In this document: positions 49,482-62,700 of the stretch, piece after piece
Layout of the letters: each line of letters opens with the position of its first letter
Numbering within the stretch: position 1 is the stretch's first letter
Assembly: GCF_032062135.1 (NCBI RefSeq)
Contig: NC_092862.1
Location: 45,079,390-45,143,389, forward strand
Reading direction: 5' to 3'
DNA: 64,000 bases
Source of the DNA: Pyxicephalus adspersus
Lineage: Eukaryota > Chordata > Amphibia > Anura > Pyxicephalidae
Translations under genes and position numbers: made by a program
The notes under the pieces: model-generated
Database searches by the model: none
What the model saw: only the letters and a program-made list of their open reading frames with translations
What the model was told of the DNA's origin: nothing

Positions 49482-49704
49482 GGCTTAGTACACATGTGCA
49501 ATAATTGTTGTTGGAAATTATCTTCGGGTTTATAGAGAGGGAAGGGAAAAAAAAGCGATGAAGCAGCAGCCCGCTGGCTCTCTTCCCTTAACTTTCATTA
49601 CAATTGTTGTTTCATTACGAGCACTGTACACACACCAGATTCTCATCCGATATCAGCCCTGAGGAGATTATCGAACGATAATCATCTGATGTGTGTACGT
49701 AGCC
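49482..49704. mobile_element. MITE family A, internally deleted, 223 bp, TTA target duplication
   Basis: GGCTTAGTACACATGTGCAA and TGATGTGTGTACGTAGCC ends, TTA at 49479-49481 and 49705-49707. The middle third of the family core is missing. Confidence 0.82.
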
Positions 49705-50821
49705 TTAGTTTTTAAAAGAAATTTGACACCCTCCTTAAAAAAATAGCGGTCTGGAAGTCATGTTATTTTCCAAGCTCAAGTAATAGAAGAGATATTAAAA
49801 TACTTTGTAACAATTAAATTTGAAGTAATCAATAGTTAATGATGACAATTACACCGTGGTACTTTGTATAGACAAGAGTGGATTTTCTTACTAGGTCTTC
49901 AAATCTAAAAATTCTATTGGATTTGTTTACAATACTTTTTTTTTCAGCAACAAAAATCCTTTGAACTGAAACCAGTTCTTGTTACTGATTTGTAGCTAAA
50001 ACTTCTCAGCAACTTGTGCCATCAGAACTTGGAAACAAAATGACCACTAAAGTGTGTTTTTCATTAACCAAACCAAACAAATAGTTTTAAAAACAGATAA
50101 GATTACTAAACACAAAACTGATCTTAGCAAACTTTCATTATGAAAATAATGGCCAAATTAGAAGTGTTGTAAATGAGATAACATAAGAATGGGGAAAGAA
50201 AAATTATAAGAGAGGCAAAAGACTACCTTATCAGGTCAAGGACAAACTTGATTGTTGACTATGAAAATAAAGATCCACACAACATACATACACGCACATT
50301 TGTGATCCAACATAGTTCTCTTATCAGCCAGCAAGTGGTTTACCAATACACAACTGTTCTTGTAGTTATACCAGAGCAGTAGAGTAGTACAATGACCATT
50401 AGATCAATACACAATATCAATCATATAAACATGAAATCTGGGTATTACATGGGTATGACACAAGTGATGCAAGAAAGTTGAAGACCCTTTCCGTTTTTTA
50501 TTTTCTGTCTGTGCCCCTCAATTGCACTAGTGACCAATAGTAAAAGGGATTCCAAAACTGAAGAACAGAGAGGAAACCTTTTTATTAGGATACTTCTTTC
50601 CCATTATCTAAGAGTGTATTTCCCTTGCTTTGAGGAAACTTCCAATGCCGGCTTTAGCTTCAGAACAAAAAGTTAAGGCAAGGCTCCATTACTAATCACA
50701 AAATCTCCTAACCTATTAAAAATGACAAGTACATGTATCACAAACATAGGCAATTCAATCTGAGTATACTACGAAAACATGCATAAACAAAAGCTACTTT
50801 TATTGTATACCACATGTCTGA

Positions 50822-50905
50822 AAGCTTTTTAATGTACAGCAATGCGTAATATATTGGCGTTATATAAATACTGTTTATTATTATTAATAATAATAATATT
50901 AAAGG
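50822..50905 (+). repeat. Frog short interspersed repeat, 3' part
   Basis: ATGTACAGCAATGCGTAATA, TTGGCGTTATATAAATACTG, then TTATTATTATTAATAATAAT tail. Confidence 0.75.
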
Positions 50906-51110
50906 ACAACAAATCTGGAGATATTTAAAAAGGAAGTTAAATACAAATCAATTATTCTTTTTCAGTAAAAGGTGAATAGGGCCACTTCATGTGCCTTTAA
51001 AGCCTACCCACTGGACAAAGAACTCACCGTCTTATGGGTGAATGACATATTAACTTAAGGGACCATTATATTTCTGTAGATCTTCCAAGACAGCACCATC
51101 TTGATAGATT

Positions 51111-51320
51111 GGGCCTAATTTATTAAAGCTCCCAATGGCTGGGGAGGATATTTGATCTGTGAAACTGGGTTATCCAGCAAACCTGAAATGGATTTTTTAG
51201 GTCTTTTTCCATTTGTTAGCAAATCTTTTCAATCCAGGACCAGATCCATTCCCAGTGTGCTGGATTATTCAACTTCACTGATAAAAGTGCCAGCCTTGGA
51301 GAACTTTATTAATTCAGGTT
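51111..51320. mobile_element. Degraded fold-back MITE related to 4483-4698
   Basis: GGGCCTAATTTATTAAAGCT at the left, ATCCAGCAAACCTGAAATGG inside, and GAGAACTTTATTAATTCAGG at the right. No clean target duplication. Confidence 0.6.
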
Positions 51321-53256
51321 CATTGTCCCTGTCTACCAAATCATTAAAGAAAAATGTTTAATGATTTGGCCTTCCACACCCTGCCAGTGTTTTTCAAACT
51401 ACTGATAATACAATTCTAAAAAAATATTACAGACTTTTCTTTGGGGAGGACATTTTTAGGAGCTATCATGGAGCATTCTAATAAGAGGGATTACCAACAA
51501 TCAATTCTAGATTTCTTGTACATCTCCTAGAACAGGACTGTACCAAATCCAGTCTTTGGAGGACACAAATAGGGCAGGATTTTTGTTTTCTGATTCTTCG
51601 TGAAGCACACCTTACGCAATGTACTGGCTTGGTTTAGGGAATGGATCCTGGTTCTTGAGGACTTGAGTTTGAAAGCCGTGTGAAAAGACATCAGCACCTT
51701 GATAGACAAGTTTGGATATATATTTGGATGGGAAAACGGTTACTGGTAGTTAGGTAAATGTTATCTAGTGAAGGCATAGAAGGATAGAAATACAGGAGAC
51801 ATCTGTACAGGGAAGCACAAATACAGATGCGAGAAAGCCTAAGCATCCTTTTTTTTATCCATATGAAACTTTGGACTTGAAACATGTCATCTTTATCCTT
51901 GGCTTACAGCTTAATAAATACATTACCTAGAACAAGCATGCACATATTAATGGAGATCCGGATGACAGAATAACCTGAGGACTGTCAGAATATGACAAAG
52001 TATGACAAAGTAAATACCAATGTAAGTGCAGTCATGAAAAATGTAGAACTTTAGAAGAATAGAACTTTAATTTTGTACTATCTTATAAAGGATTCCATAA
52101 TAGAGTACAGAGATAAGATTGTCTAAATTACAAGAGAAAGATGAAACCTGGTGGGTTTTGTTGGTCAAGCTGGCCAAGGCTTGGACACACAGCAAGTATA
52201 ATAGTTATGCCAATCATTCCAGCGTGTGCACCAAGATCTAACGTGACCTAATGTGATAAATTTGCTCTGGATACAAATACTGAATAATCAAACAATCACT
52301 GATTCACCACTGCTAGATACTAAAATATCTAAATACAACTTATCTAGCTAGATTGACCTGTCAGATGAATTTTTAATGTTGGGGTCCCCAAGTTATATAG
52401 AATTCCCCTGCTTCTATTCCCAGTTATACTCGTGTCCATCTTGTTTTGTGATCCCACCAACCCATTGGTTGCAAGGTCCAGCTTGTCTTGGTGACCACTG
52501 TAAATCTTACATTTTAAAGTTATCCAACAAATTAAAGTAAACTCATACGAAAAACAAATGGTATGTACAATATGATAAATCTTCTCACTCAAGACATTTG
52601 CTCTTACTTGCCATAAGGTCTCTAAGACAGGAAGTTGAGGGAAATCATCCACAGCAGGACAAAAACAGCAAAAATGAACCAGATCAGTTTTATTTCTTGC
52701 ACACACTGTTCAAACAATTTTTGGTTAAAAAAACACCTTTCACACTGCAGATCATTGAGATGCACAAAGAACCCAAAGACGTGGCCTGGACAAAAATCCT
52801 GTTTATGGGCCAAGCAGACAGTGAGTGCACCTCCTGAATTTCATGCTCCTCTCAATTGCAAATGGTTACAAAATGGGACTGTTCTTTTGCACAAGGAGGC
52901 TTGGTGCAGCCATATATTTATTTAGGGCAAGCTGGCTGCCGTACATCTGTGCTTGCATGTGTGACGAAGTAAGAAACCTTTTTTTTAAAGGCTGTCATGC
53001 ACTATTCAAACCTTAAAGTAAAACACTTTTTAATATTACAAAGCGGTAATGATCACATTAAAATAGGAATGATCAATAGTAACAAGATCATGAGCTTTCA
53101 GTGTACTAAAAACAAAACATAAAACACACACAAACAACCACAACAACTAAGCGCTATGTCAATAGGAAGAAGTTTTATTGCCCTATCAGTAAAAGTAAAT
53201 AGCGCTGAAGATGAAGGTAATGAATGTGAACATTTTTTACCTAACATACTATGGTA
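51321..53256. other. Upstream intron, nothing recognised
   Basis: Overlapping short frames at about 52344-53016 show no family features and no codon preference I can defend. Confidence 0.4.
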
Positions 53257-53355
53257 AGCAATTAGATTGTGAGCCCCTTTGAGGGAAGCTAGTGACATAA
53301 CTGAAAAGCACTGCGTAATATGTCTGCGCTATATAAATACTAGTTAATAACAATA
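53257..53355 (+). repeat. Frog short interspersed repeat, 3' part
   Basis: AGATTGTGAGCCCCTTTGAG, GCACTGCGTAATATGTCTGC, GCTATATAAATACTAG. Confidence 0.72.
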
Positions 53356-53793
53356 CTTATTTCAGCACATACTTCAAAACATGCAGCAGAGAGAAAAAAA
53401 AAAGAAGCTATAGCGACAGGACCCACAACACTATACTGAGTTGCATCTGGACACAAAAATAAAAACCCCAACCTTGAGCTTGTTTTATCAAATCTACAAA
53501 AAACAGTTGAATAAACATCAGCTGAACAGGTTTCCTAAATTTTCTCAAAACACAAAATCGCATGGTAAACATAAACAACAGTCCATAGTTCCCAGGGGCC
53601 CGTGACTTCTAGGGTCACCTGAGATCTGCCCCTAAAATGACCCTGGTTTTCAGCTGTGGCCAGAAACATCTCACAGAATCTAATATGAACTATTTGCTAA
53701 AGGAGTAGAGCATGGACACTTTGCAAGGAAAGTTTTCCTTAGCTTAGAGAATGATGTAAAGTTTTTCATTAGTCTTTGGGTCAGCAATTACCA

Positions 53794-53872
53794 CATTATT
53801 ATTATTATTATATTAATAAACAGGATTTATATAGAGCCAACATATTACGCAGCGCTGTACATTAAATAGGAC
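53794..53872 (-). repeat. Frog short interspersed repeat, 3' part
   Basis: TTATTATTATTATATTAATA, CAGGATTTATATAGAGCCAA, CATATTACGCAGCGCTGTAC. Confidence 0.78.
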
Positions 53873-54241
53873 ATACCACATCATATGCAAAAACAAAAAG
53901 GTAATTATAAGCCATTATAACACAGCAAAACAACTAATAAACTTGGATGCCATCAGCAAATAAAAGTTATTTTAAAGTATTTAGGTCCCATAATCTTTAA
54001 CTCCAGAACTCAAAAACGTTATCACATAATGGTGCAGCACACACCCAACAATTGCCTAGAAAATGACACATGAAGACACATATGTCCTCGCTCACATATG
54101 TCAGAGTATCAGCAGGTGAACATGCTATGTTTATTTATTTATAAACCAATTATAAGAAAGAATTTAAAGATCTAAGTATTTCATTATCTAAATATTTTGG
54201 ACAGTGTATTGTTAAGTTCATGAGGGACCACAAATGGTAGA

Positions 54242-54270
54242 AGGGGCGGGGTGGGGGGGGGTTGGGGGTT
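54242..54270. repeat. G-rich run
   Basis: GGGGCGGGGTGGGGGGGGGT then TGGGGG: four or more G-tracts, so a G-quadruplex is possible on the plus strand. Confidence 0.7.
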
Positions 54271-54461
54271 ATCACAAAGCCAATCAGATCCTGATTATCA
54301 GGTTAATTCAGCTTTCCATACCAATGAAGATTTTCAGACCAAGACCTCACCTCTGCTTGCCAGAGACTTAGAAATGACTATCAATAGATCTGAACTTGCT
54401 TTGGGATTGTACAGTCCAATGCAAATTTAGGCAGCCGAATTTACACATAGATTAAAAGAAG

Positions 54462-54463
<2 letters not shown>

Positions 54464-54519
<56 letters not shown>
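54464..54519. repeat. (AT)n microsatellite
   Basis: About 54 bases of alternating AT followed by a T-run. Confidence 0.95.
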
Positions 54520-54522
<3 letters not shown>

Positions 54523-54919
54523 TTTTTTTACTACCCCAATGCAATAGCATGCCATAAAAACTGATGGGTAAGGAAGATTGTAATGTGTTGTTCTGCATCT
54601 TCCTCCACTTTACTGCAACATCCAGCAATGGCAATACAGCTCTGCAAATATTTCACCCTAAGTAATGGCAATCAGCTGTAATTTGTTACATGAGAAATCT
54701 ATCATATAAACCTATTGCTTGGTAGTTAATGCAAACTGCAAAACAAAAAAAGTGATTTCTGATAAAAGAAATCCAAACTGCATTATAAAAGGACATTTTC
54801 TGCCCAAGTTCAGCCCCTGGCTCTGCATTTCTGGCCAGCGATCCAAGTGTGTGAAGTTGTCCAAATTCCAATAACTGTTTAGAACTTATTACAGAAACCA
54901 ATATACCCCCATGCCAAGT

Positions 54920-55430
54920 GTATGGCTGCACCCCTTGATGGGGGCAGGCAGAGCTATGGCTGGCATTGGGCTGATCGCACAGCCATGGACGGTAATGATC
55001 GTGGGCTGCCTGTGGTCCATGATCGCCTGGGAACGCCAGGTTACCTGCAAATCTCAGATGAAGGATCCAGTTATTGGGCTGATCGCAGATCTTCGCCTTT
55101 ACAATCCGAGCTGGGGTTTTCTGAGAGTGGACAGAAGAGCTTGCAATCGGCCTCCCTTTCCCTTGTGTATTCCACTAAGCAGGGCTGACCCTCCCAACAG
55201 GATCTGCAGCTCGCCTGCTTCAATACACACAACAGGGTGAGAGCTGCTCCCCAGGTGTGGGCGGGGCCCGGGGGGGAGGAGGGTAACTTCTTAAAGCATC
55301 TGTCCCACCGGGCTGGCTTTGTCACTGTAATTTATCATTGTAAACGTCGGTGCTATGCTGTACATGGGGGATCACTTATTATCCAGGATCCTGCAGGAGC
55401 AATGTGTCACATAGAATATCCCTAATATTG
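54920..55430. other. GC-rich block, promoter/first exon or unknown repeat
   Basis: The highest-GC stretch in the window. It has a GC-box-like GGGCGGGGC (55259-55267) and, read on the minus strand, GAGATTTGCAG|GTAACC as a possible donor at about 55045. The phrase TTGGGCTGATCGCA occurs twice (about 54967 and 55076), which hints at a repeat. A plus-strand frame of 109 codons covers part of it, with no recognisable domain. Function not assigned. Confidence 0.35.
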
Positions 55431-55717
55431 GAAAGATTAGCTGACATATTATCCCACTGAAAAGTTCTGTTTTTATTTTTATCATGTTTGATTTTTAATT
55501 AATAGCTATATGACATTGGTTTGTTTTAGCTGCAGTTTTCTGTATGTTTCTACATTGCAGATCACCATTCCTCTCCTCTGCATCTGGCATGATTTGGACT
55601 TATCACCTATGGACAGCTATAAAAGAGTGCCACCTTGTGGCTGAAAGAGGAAGTACGCCTTGTTTTCACATTGCCACCTGTCCCATATTTTGGTACTATA
55701 ATACAGTTGTAGATGTA

Positions 55718-56962
55718 TGAGGGGGTGCTGAGAAGTTCCTGGCTTTGCTTAGAAAGAAGAGAGCCAGAGTTATGAAATAACACGTTTATTCAACATATTT
55801 CCCCCGAGACTGATGCACTTGGTATAGCGTAGTTGCAGCTTTTCCAGACCGTTCAAATAAAAGTCCTTTGGTTGGGCCGTAAACCAGCTCACAGCAGCAT
55901 CTTTGACGTCAGAAATGTCCTTAAAAATGCCCCTTCAGGTGTTTTTTCAAATTGGAGAACAGATAATAGTCCGAAGGGGCCAGGTCAGATGAGTAAGGGG
56001 GGTGGTGGACCAATTGAAAACCCAGGGTGTTCAATTTGGCAGCCACAACGTTGTCCTGCAAAAAAAGGATCCCTTTGGTCAACTTTCCACGGGGTTTGTC
56101 TTAATTGCCTCCTTCAGCTGGTCCTGGAGGTTAGCATAATACTGTCCTGTCATACTAGAGCCCTGAGGTAGGTAGTTCACCAACAGAATACTGTCTTTGT
56201 CCCAGAAAAATGACCGCATGACTTTTTTGTCCGATTTCTGGGTTCAGAACTTCTTCGGCCGCGGGGACCCACTGTGGCACCATTCCTTTGACTGTTCCTT
56301 GGTTTCAGGATCATAGATGTGGAGCCAGGTTTCATACTCAGTCACTAACCTAGCCAAAAAGTCCTGTGCAGCTTCAAGATGGGCCAAAACGGCTTTGGAT
56401 GCTTCAACTCGTTCTTTCTTCTGATCACTGTTCAAACATTTCGGCACCCACTTTGCTGAAAGCTTGCACATGTCTAGGATAGTGGTGATAAAAACCCAAC
56501 ACGCTCCCGTGAGATGTCAAGTATCTGGGTTATCTTTTTTGTGGATATTCGCCGGTCCTCAATAGTCAGCTCATAGACAGCATCGCAGGTAGCCGGGTCA
56601 GTTGAGGTTGGGGGGCACCCACTGCAGGGCTCAACGGTGAAATGCCCAGTCTTGAAACGGGATATCCAGGTTTTGACAGTGCTATAGGAAGGACACTTCT
56701 CCATCTCAGTGTGAATTTCCTTTGCTGACTTTTCCTGGAGAAACAAAAACTTCATGCTGGTCAGTAACTCCGACGACATGAAACTTGCTTGTGCCTCTGC
56801 CATCACAGCTTCTCACTAAAAGAAGAAACTGTTTTAAGAATCACAAAGACCTTATATTTGCACAGTTACATACTAAGATATTAGGCTGTCATATGAAAAT
56901 CACACTAATTTTTCTATTTCATCTGGAAGGGGGCAAAGCCAGGAACTTCTCAGCACCTCTTG
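55718..56962 (-). mobile_element. Mariner-family transposon, near full length (1245 bp)
   Basis: Inverted ends share GGTGCTGAGAAGTTCCTGGC and are flanked by TA on both sides (55716-55717, 56963-56964), the mariner target site. The length suits a complete mariner. The transposase gene inside is broken and is listed separately. Confidence 0.9.
55830..56803 (-). pseudogene. Mariner transposase, frameshifted and catalytically dead
   Basis: It starts MAEAQASFMSSELLTSMKFL, with a helix-turn-helix part (SYSTVKTWISRFKTGHFTVE) and ISRERVGF. The frame shifts by one near 56490, then CKLSAKWVPK continues in the next frame. The first catalytic Asp of the DETW motif is Tyr (TEYETW), while the later FLQDN and DLAPSDYYLF acids remain. 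A stop follows PRPKKF at about 56241-56243, with further breaks after it. A relic of the mariner D,D34D class. Confidence 0.85.
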
Positions 56963-57299
56963 TATGCTACAAATATATACATAACCCTTGGCTGTACCAT
57001 GATCCAGATATATAAGAAGTTTTACAGACAACAGTAAGCATATGTTTTCTTTAGTGCCAGTGAGCAGGAAGCATAGCCTACATGGGTACACAAAGGAAAA
57101 TGGAGTGAAATGTGAGATGGGAAGGTATTTCTCAGTAAACAGAGTTTGAAGGAAAATTAAAGGTGTAAAGTTGCAAAAAACACATTATTAAAATCATGTT
57201 TCAAATATGAACATGAAAACCAAGAATAGTAAGAAAAAACATTTGTGCAAAAGCTGTTAACAGTTTGTAAGTAAGATGTCCATGAGTCATAGGTTTAAT

Positions 57300-59750
57300 T
57301 GAAGGCATCCACGGTATTGTTCAGCATACTGGTGAGTCTGTCATTTATCATTATCCAGTTGAGCTTAGAAATGAGTGCATCAAATGGGATGGTGGGGGAT
57401 TTCCATGTTTTGGCTATAATGATTTGAGCCCCTACCAAAATTTACCAAAAGAAAGCTTTTTAATTGATTTAGCCAGTGACAGTTGTATGTTGCCAAACAA
57501 AGCGCGCTCTGGGATTAAAGCTAATGGTACTTGATTACCTGCAAATAGCAGATTAACAGCTTGGAACAGAACCTCTGTACTACAGGCAAGACCACCAGAT
57601 AGGCTCCATCGTGCCCCTGTGAGAACAACCATGAAAGCATAATGGAGAGGAATTAGGATGGTAGTGAGCATAGTTTTATAGTTTGACTCCACCAGGGCCA
57701 TGTTTAAGGAAATCTTAGAGAAATTAATTTTTATTATAGCCCATTTGTCCAAATCCCATGTTTTACCCAAATTGCCATGACTGCATATAGGAAAGTTTAG
57801 TAGTGAGGGGAGTACAAAAGTGAAATTTAGCCTTTGGTGGCGTCATGAGATCTCAAAAGGAGAGGAGTTATAACAAGGTGTCTCATTTTTAGGTTTAGAA
57901 TGTAGAAAGGAGCGGAGCTGATGGTATCTAAAAATTTTGATCACAGGTAGTTCTCGGCACTGTTGTAAATGTTGAAGCTGATTGCTCTTCTGAAAACCAA
58001 ACACCCATTTCTGAAGAAGCCCTTGCTTGTCTACAACCTAGCACTGGAACTATTGACAACTGGGGGGAATTTGGAGTTGCCCCAGAACGGAGAAAGGGGG
58101 GTGTGGTTTAAACAAAAATTTGGTTTGTTTTTCAACCTGTCCCAGACTGAATGTGAATAGGAAGGTGAATTTGTGGTCACAGAAGGGTGCAACATACATA
58201 ATTGTTCCTATTGCAAGAGATAGACAAAAAAATGCTCCAATCTCTACCCATTGGGAATGTCCTAATGGTAGTGTGCTTTGACAGAGTTGTGCTATTTGTG
58301 CTTATGGTGATAAAATTGGAACAAGAGGACCCCCAAACCTCCCCCGACTTAGGGGCAAACATGGCAGCATTTTGCATCCTAATTCTTTTTCATCCCCAAG
58401 TAAATTTCAACAAATTAGTTTGTAAAGTCTGCAGTTCATGCTTAGGTATTTGGAGCATGCAGAAAAGATATAGTACTCTGTAAAGTATTTTTATTTTAAT
58501 TGTAGCTATCCGACCTGGCCAAGAGTGAGGGGAGGGGTCTACCACCTTGAGAGATCAGAGAAAATCTGTTTAGGTGGGGTGCAAGGTTGGCTCTCTAAAG
58601 ATCCTGGCAGGAGGGGGTAAGTGTTGTAACAAAGTAGTCCCCCATTTAAAATCAAAGTTCTGTTTGAGTGTGGCCAAAAGTTTAGGGTTGATGTTTATAT
58701 TAAGTGCTATGGGTTTGGATTATTTCAACTGGAGCACTGACAGGGAAGCAAATTTGTTAAGCAATTACAATAAAATGGGGAAAGTGATCAGAGAGAAAAA
58801 TATTGTCTCCAAATAGTGCGCATTTATGTTCCATAAAGCCACATTGCCACATCTGTCAGTGCTGGAGCCAATCACAATCGCTAAAGGTTCGATGGCTAAA
58901 TCAAATAGGAGGGGGGAGAGAGGGCATCCTTGTCTAGTGTCAGTATTGATCACAATATAATGAGAGAGAAAGCCCACCTGGGATAATCCCACTCTAAGGG
59001 CTTTGCATAGTGCTGAAAGGGTTCACAGAAAGTGGGTGCCAAAACCCATTTGCTTGGGGACTGATAGTATATAACTCCAGGAAAGACTTTCAGAAGATTG
59101 TCTCTGAGGATTTTAATCCCTATTAGATTTAATGACTGAGATTAGGTGGATGGATCTCCTAGTTTGGTCAGGGGGGCTGTCTACAGAGCATAAATGCAAG
59201 CTGATCTGGATGGATATAGAGGCTTAGGAATGTGTTAGGCCTGTTGGCTAAGATTTTTGCCATGAGTTTGTGGTTGCAATTTAAAAGAGAGATAGGTCTA
59301 TAGTTAGCAACTGTGTTATCTTTATCCGGTTTGGGTATCACATTAATGTGGGCAGGATTAGCTTCAGTAATAAGTTACCTCACCGCAGAAGAGGGCAACT
59401 AGATGAGGAGCGAGTTGTGGGTCAAATTTTTAATATTTCTATTTTTCTATGCGTTACTGAAACTGTCTGGTCTAGGTACATTATTGGATTTAGGAAATTG
59501 TATGACAAACTGTAAAAGAAATTGAATTTCCTCAACTGTAAAAGAAGATTCTAATGGGTTCTTATGAGGGGGTCTCTGAAAGGGACTCGATTGCGGCATC
59601 TGAAGGAACTGGAAATGGGCTATAAAGATTATGATAAAACTCCCCAGGTTTAGATAAAATGAGCTTGAGATTCTGGGTGAGTCTGCCATCTGCTAAATAA
59701 ATCCTGGGTAAGGAATAAAGTTTGGCTCAGGAATTTATTAGCTAGGAGTC
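57300..59750 (-). pseudogene. L1/Tx1-type LINE fragment, reverse transcriptase relic
   Basis: Minus-strand pieces: LESSFTVEEIQFLLQF and PRPDSFSNA (fingers, about 59450-59570), [20 protein letters not shown] (about 58870-58945, palm), then [15 protein letters not shown] where the family has a F/Y-A-D-D motif, so the catalytic box is lost. Thumb-like sequence follows to about 58570, and about 57430-57770 looks like the 3' end of ORF2. Many frameshifts. The boundaries are approximate. Confidence 0.7.
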
Positions 59751-62700
59751 AATCACTATTAGCTAGGATTTTTCAGCACGAATAGTAAGATAGAGATTTA
59801 TCTCAGTTCTCAAGGGTAGGTAAATATTATTTAAAAAGAGCATTTTAAAATGTAGTTATAATAGCTTTCAATGCCATCAATGAATTGTGTAGAATATTTG
59901 AATGCAAAGTTATGAGGAAGAGCAAATCCATTGATACCAGTAGATGTTTTTGTATTCAGAGAAATATTCCTTTTAGGATTTTTCTGTAGTAGCATCAGAG
60001 AAATATCTGCAAACAAAATACTGGTTCCTTTATACTCCAGACCACATAATTGACTTCCAAAGTCAATATAGAATGATCATGCACTGTTTTTATATTTATA
60101 TGTCAATAAAGAACAACAAAAATATTTCCTTTAGTAACTTGTCTTCACGCCTATGGAGTACAAAAATGCCTACATCATAGGTCCCTCAGGTTTGCTACAT
60201 GTCTACCTGTAGTTGAGGACAGAGTCTTTTATCAGTCTTTTTATTTAATAACAGCAGCCAGTATTTTGTATAGAGGGGTGAGAAATAAATTAAATAAATC
60301 TTTCTTACTGTTTTTTTACAATAAAATGATGAGCAGTATCTTGGGACACTTTAATTTTGCATAGTAAAGATTTGTGATCCATTCAGCCATTCAGTATATT
60401 TTTAATTTACTTAATTGCAACATTTTGCAGCACACATTGTATGATCACTATCTGAGTATGGGTACCTGAAAACCCATATTGGCATCCTGTTGTCTTTCTA
60501 TTAGAAAAGAGAAGACTGACAGAATTTATTCTGGATCCTTGCTACTATGCAGAAATTATATGCAAGAAAATAATGTATTACCAGGAGAGAGTAAAACAAA
60601 TCCTACTTTGGAATAGTGCTATATATGTATAGTTTATCACAAGAGAATGTAAAGGACAAGGTAAATGTGTATTAAAAAAACTATATTGCCAGATATGGGA
60701 ACACTCCTAATGGTATTTTTTTACTTTGTACAGTTGATCTTATATCTATGTTGTGGTTTTTATTTTAAACATAGCAGATTTTCATATTAAATAATAATAA
60801 AATTCTAAAGTTCATACACAATGTGTTGGAAAAAGTAGCCAATCAAACGTAAATAGTCAGCATAACGCTACATAGAATCATAAATATATACTGAAGTTGG
60901 AATTGTGGGAACCCATTTGTGATGAAAAGAAAGTGAGAGGAATGAAATAAGGCTCATGCTGTAAAATGTAAACTCAGGGCGAGTAGAGTGTATGACCCCT
61001 AATCCTAAGAACAGTTACAATGCAGCTCTCACCCTTGAACTCTGTGCTCGTATACCAAGACAAAAGGGTCATCTACGGCAATGTTTTGATCACAAGCTTT
61101 GTCAGCCCTGGAATGTGTTTTCTTATCTGCAGCTATCCACACCTGACAAACCAGAAGCTCTGTTTTCCCAGAACTCACACATTGGTATTATTTGCCAACA
61201 TAAACAGATAAAGCAAGTAAATACCTCTCCGATACACAGCTATAAAATACAAGTTCTTCTGATGTTGTGTCATTTTGTTGTGTAACAATATTGTGTTGTG
61301 TCAGAGTATACATAATTTTAGACTATTGTGACTTAATCCTTTGAACATCAGTAGAAATGGCTAAAAATAAGAAATCACTGGGAGCCAATAGAAGTTGGCA
61401 GAAATGCCTATTTGACAAGCCTCAAGAAAAGACATATTTTCTGTAACTAACAGCATTGCAAGAAGTTACACAAAAAATAAAATATCAAGTTTAAACCTCG
61501 TCCTTTTAACCGTTACAAACATGTCTTTATTGTAATTTATTAAAAACAAACTGTGGTTGGATTCGATATTCATTACATCCATTTAAAATATTTATTATTA
61601 TAAAGTTTTCATTCTAGCCATATATAGGTAGATCTGGTAACCAAACCACTCAACCTAAACAAAGAAAATTTTTCACCATGCAATTGCAACTAAAGAAATA
61701 AATACATCAATAAAATGCATGCCATGGGAGCTGTAGCAGGAAAGGGGTCAATAGTTCATCAGTTAACTTGCAGTTAGCGGCCAGGAGAGACACCAGCAGT
61801 AAGAAGCTTCATACATGGTAGTATATACACCCCTTTAAAGAACAGGCAACTCATGAAACCAGTTGATAAGCTATTACCTTTACACATCAAATACTGCAAA
61901 TTTGTTAAATCAGAAAGTTCCCCAATATTCCCTAAATTGTTATTTTCTGTTATTCATTTCCGGTAAGATTCTGTAGTACACCACAGTATGTCACATGGAG
62001 TGTACTTGCTGAAGCTCATACAACATACATTTCTTCTTCCTATTCTCCACACTTTCAAGCTAAATTTTAATCTGACTGGTAGAAATTTTCTAGCACTGGT
62101 ATATTTTTTTACATGATGAGTTTGATATCATGAAGCATGGAGAATAATCACTGCAATTTAAAACACAAACAATTGATAGATTCTCCAATTGAGAATGTTT
62201 GCGGAATGTCGGATTCACTGCTTCATAGACTCCTGATTGTATTAACACTTTACATCATTTCTTTAGATATTAGTGATTAGGTTTAAATCTAATTGATTTT
62301 TTGTTTTGGCTGGATTGTAACTTTGGAACTTCTATCTAGTCTTTAGCAGGAGGTATTTGAAACAGACCAGAGTCAGGTAGCCAGTTCCAGTATATGTCCT
62401 GCCGAGTCAAATCAAATTTTGTATGTGTAAGGGGAAGAGTAGTACTTTAAATTTTGGTGCATGGTTTTGCAAATTTTGACAAGTAGGCTCAGTAATAATC
62501 AGGCTATCATCATGTTGAAAGAATTGGAGCTTCTGGTGATGAGACCTGCTATGAAACCTACCAATCTACTTAATCAGCATAAAAGAAAAGGCATTACTTT
62601 CCCTGGCTTTTTTTTGATCCTTGTGAATTTTTCACTTCATGTCTGAAAACAACGGGAAACACCGATACTATACTGATTGTGCTCACTTCTCTATAGAGAG

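Noticed and set aside
54911..55240. 109-codon plus-strand frame in the GC-rich block
   Set aside because: High GC lengthens frames by chance. There is no domain, and overlapping frames of similar length exist on both strands.
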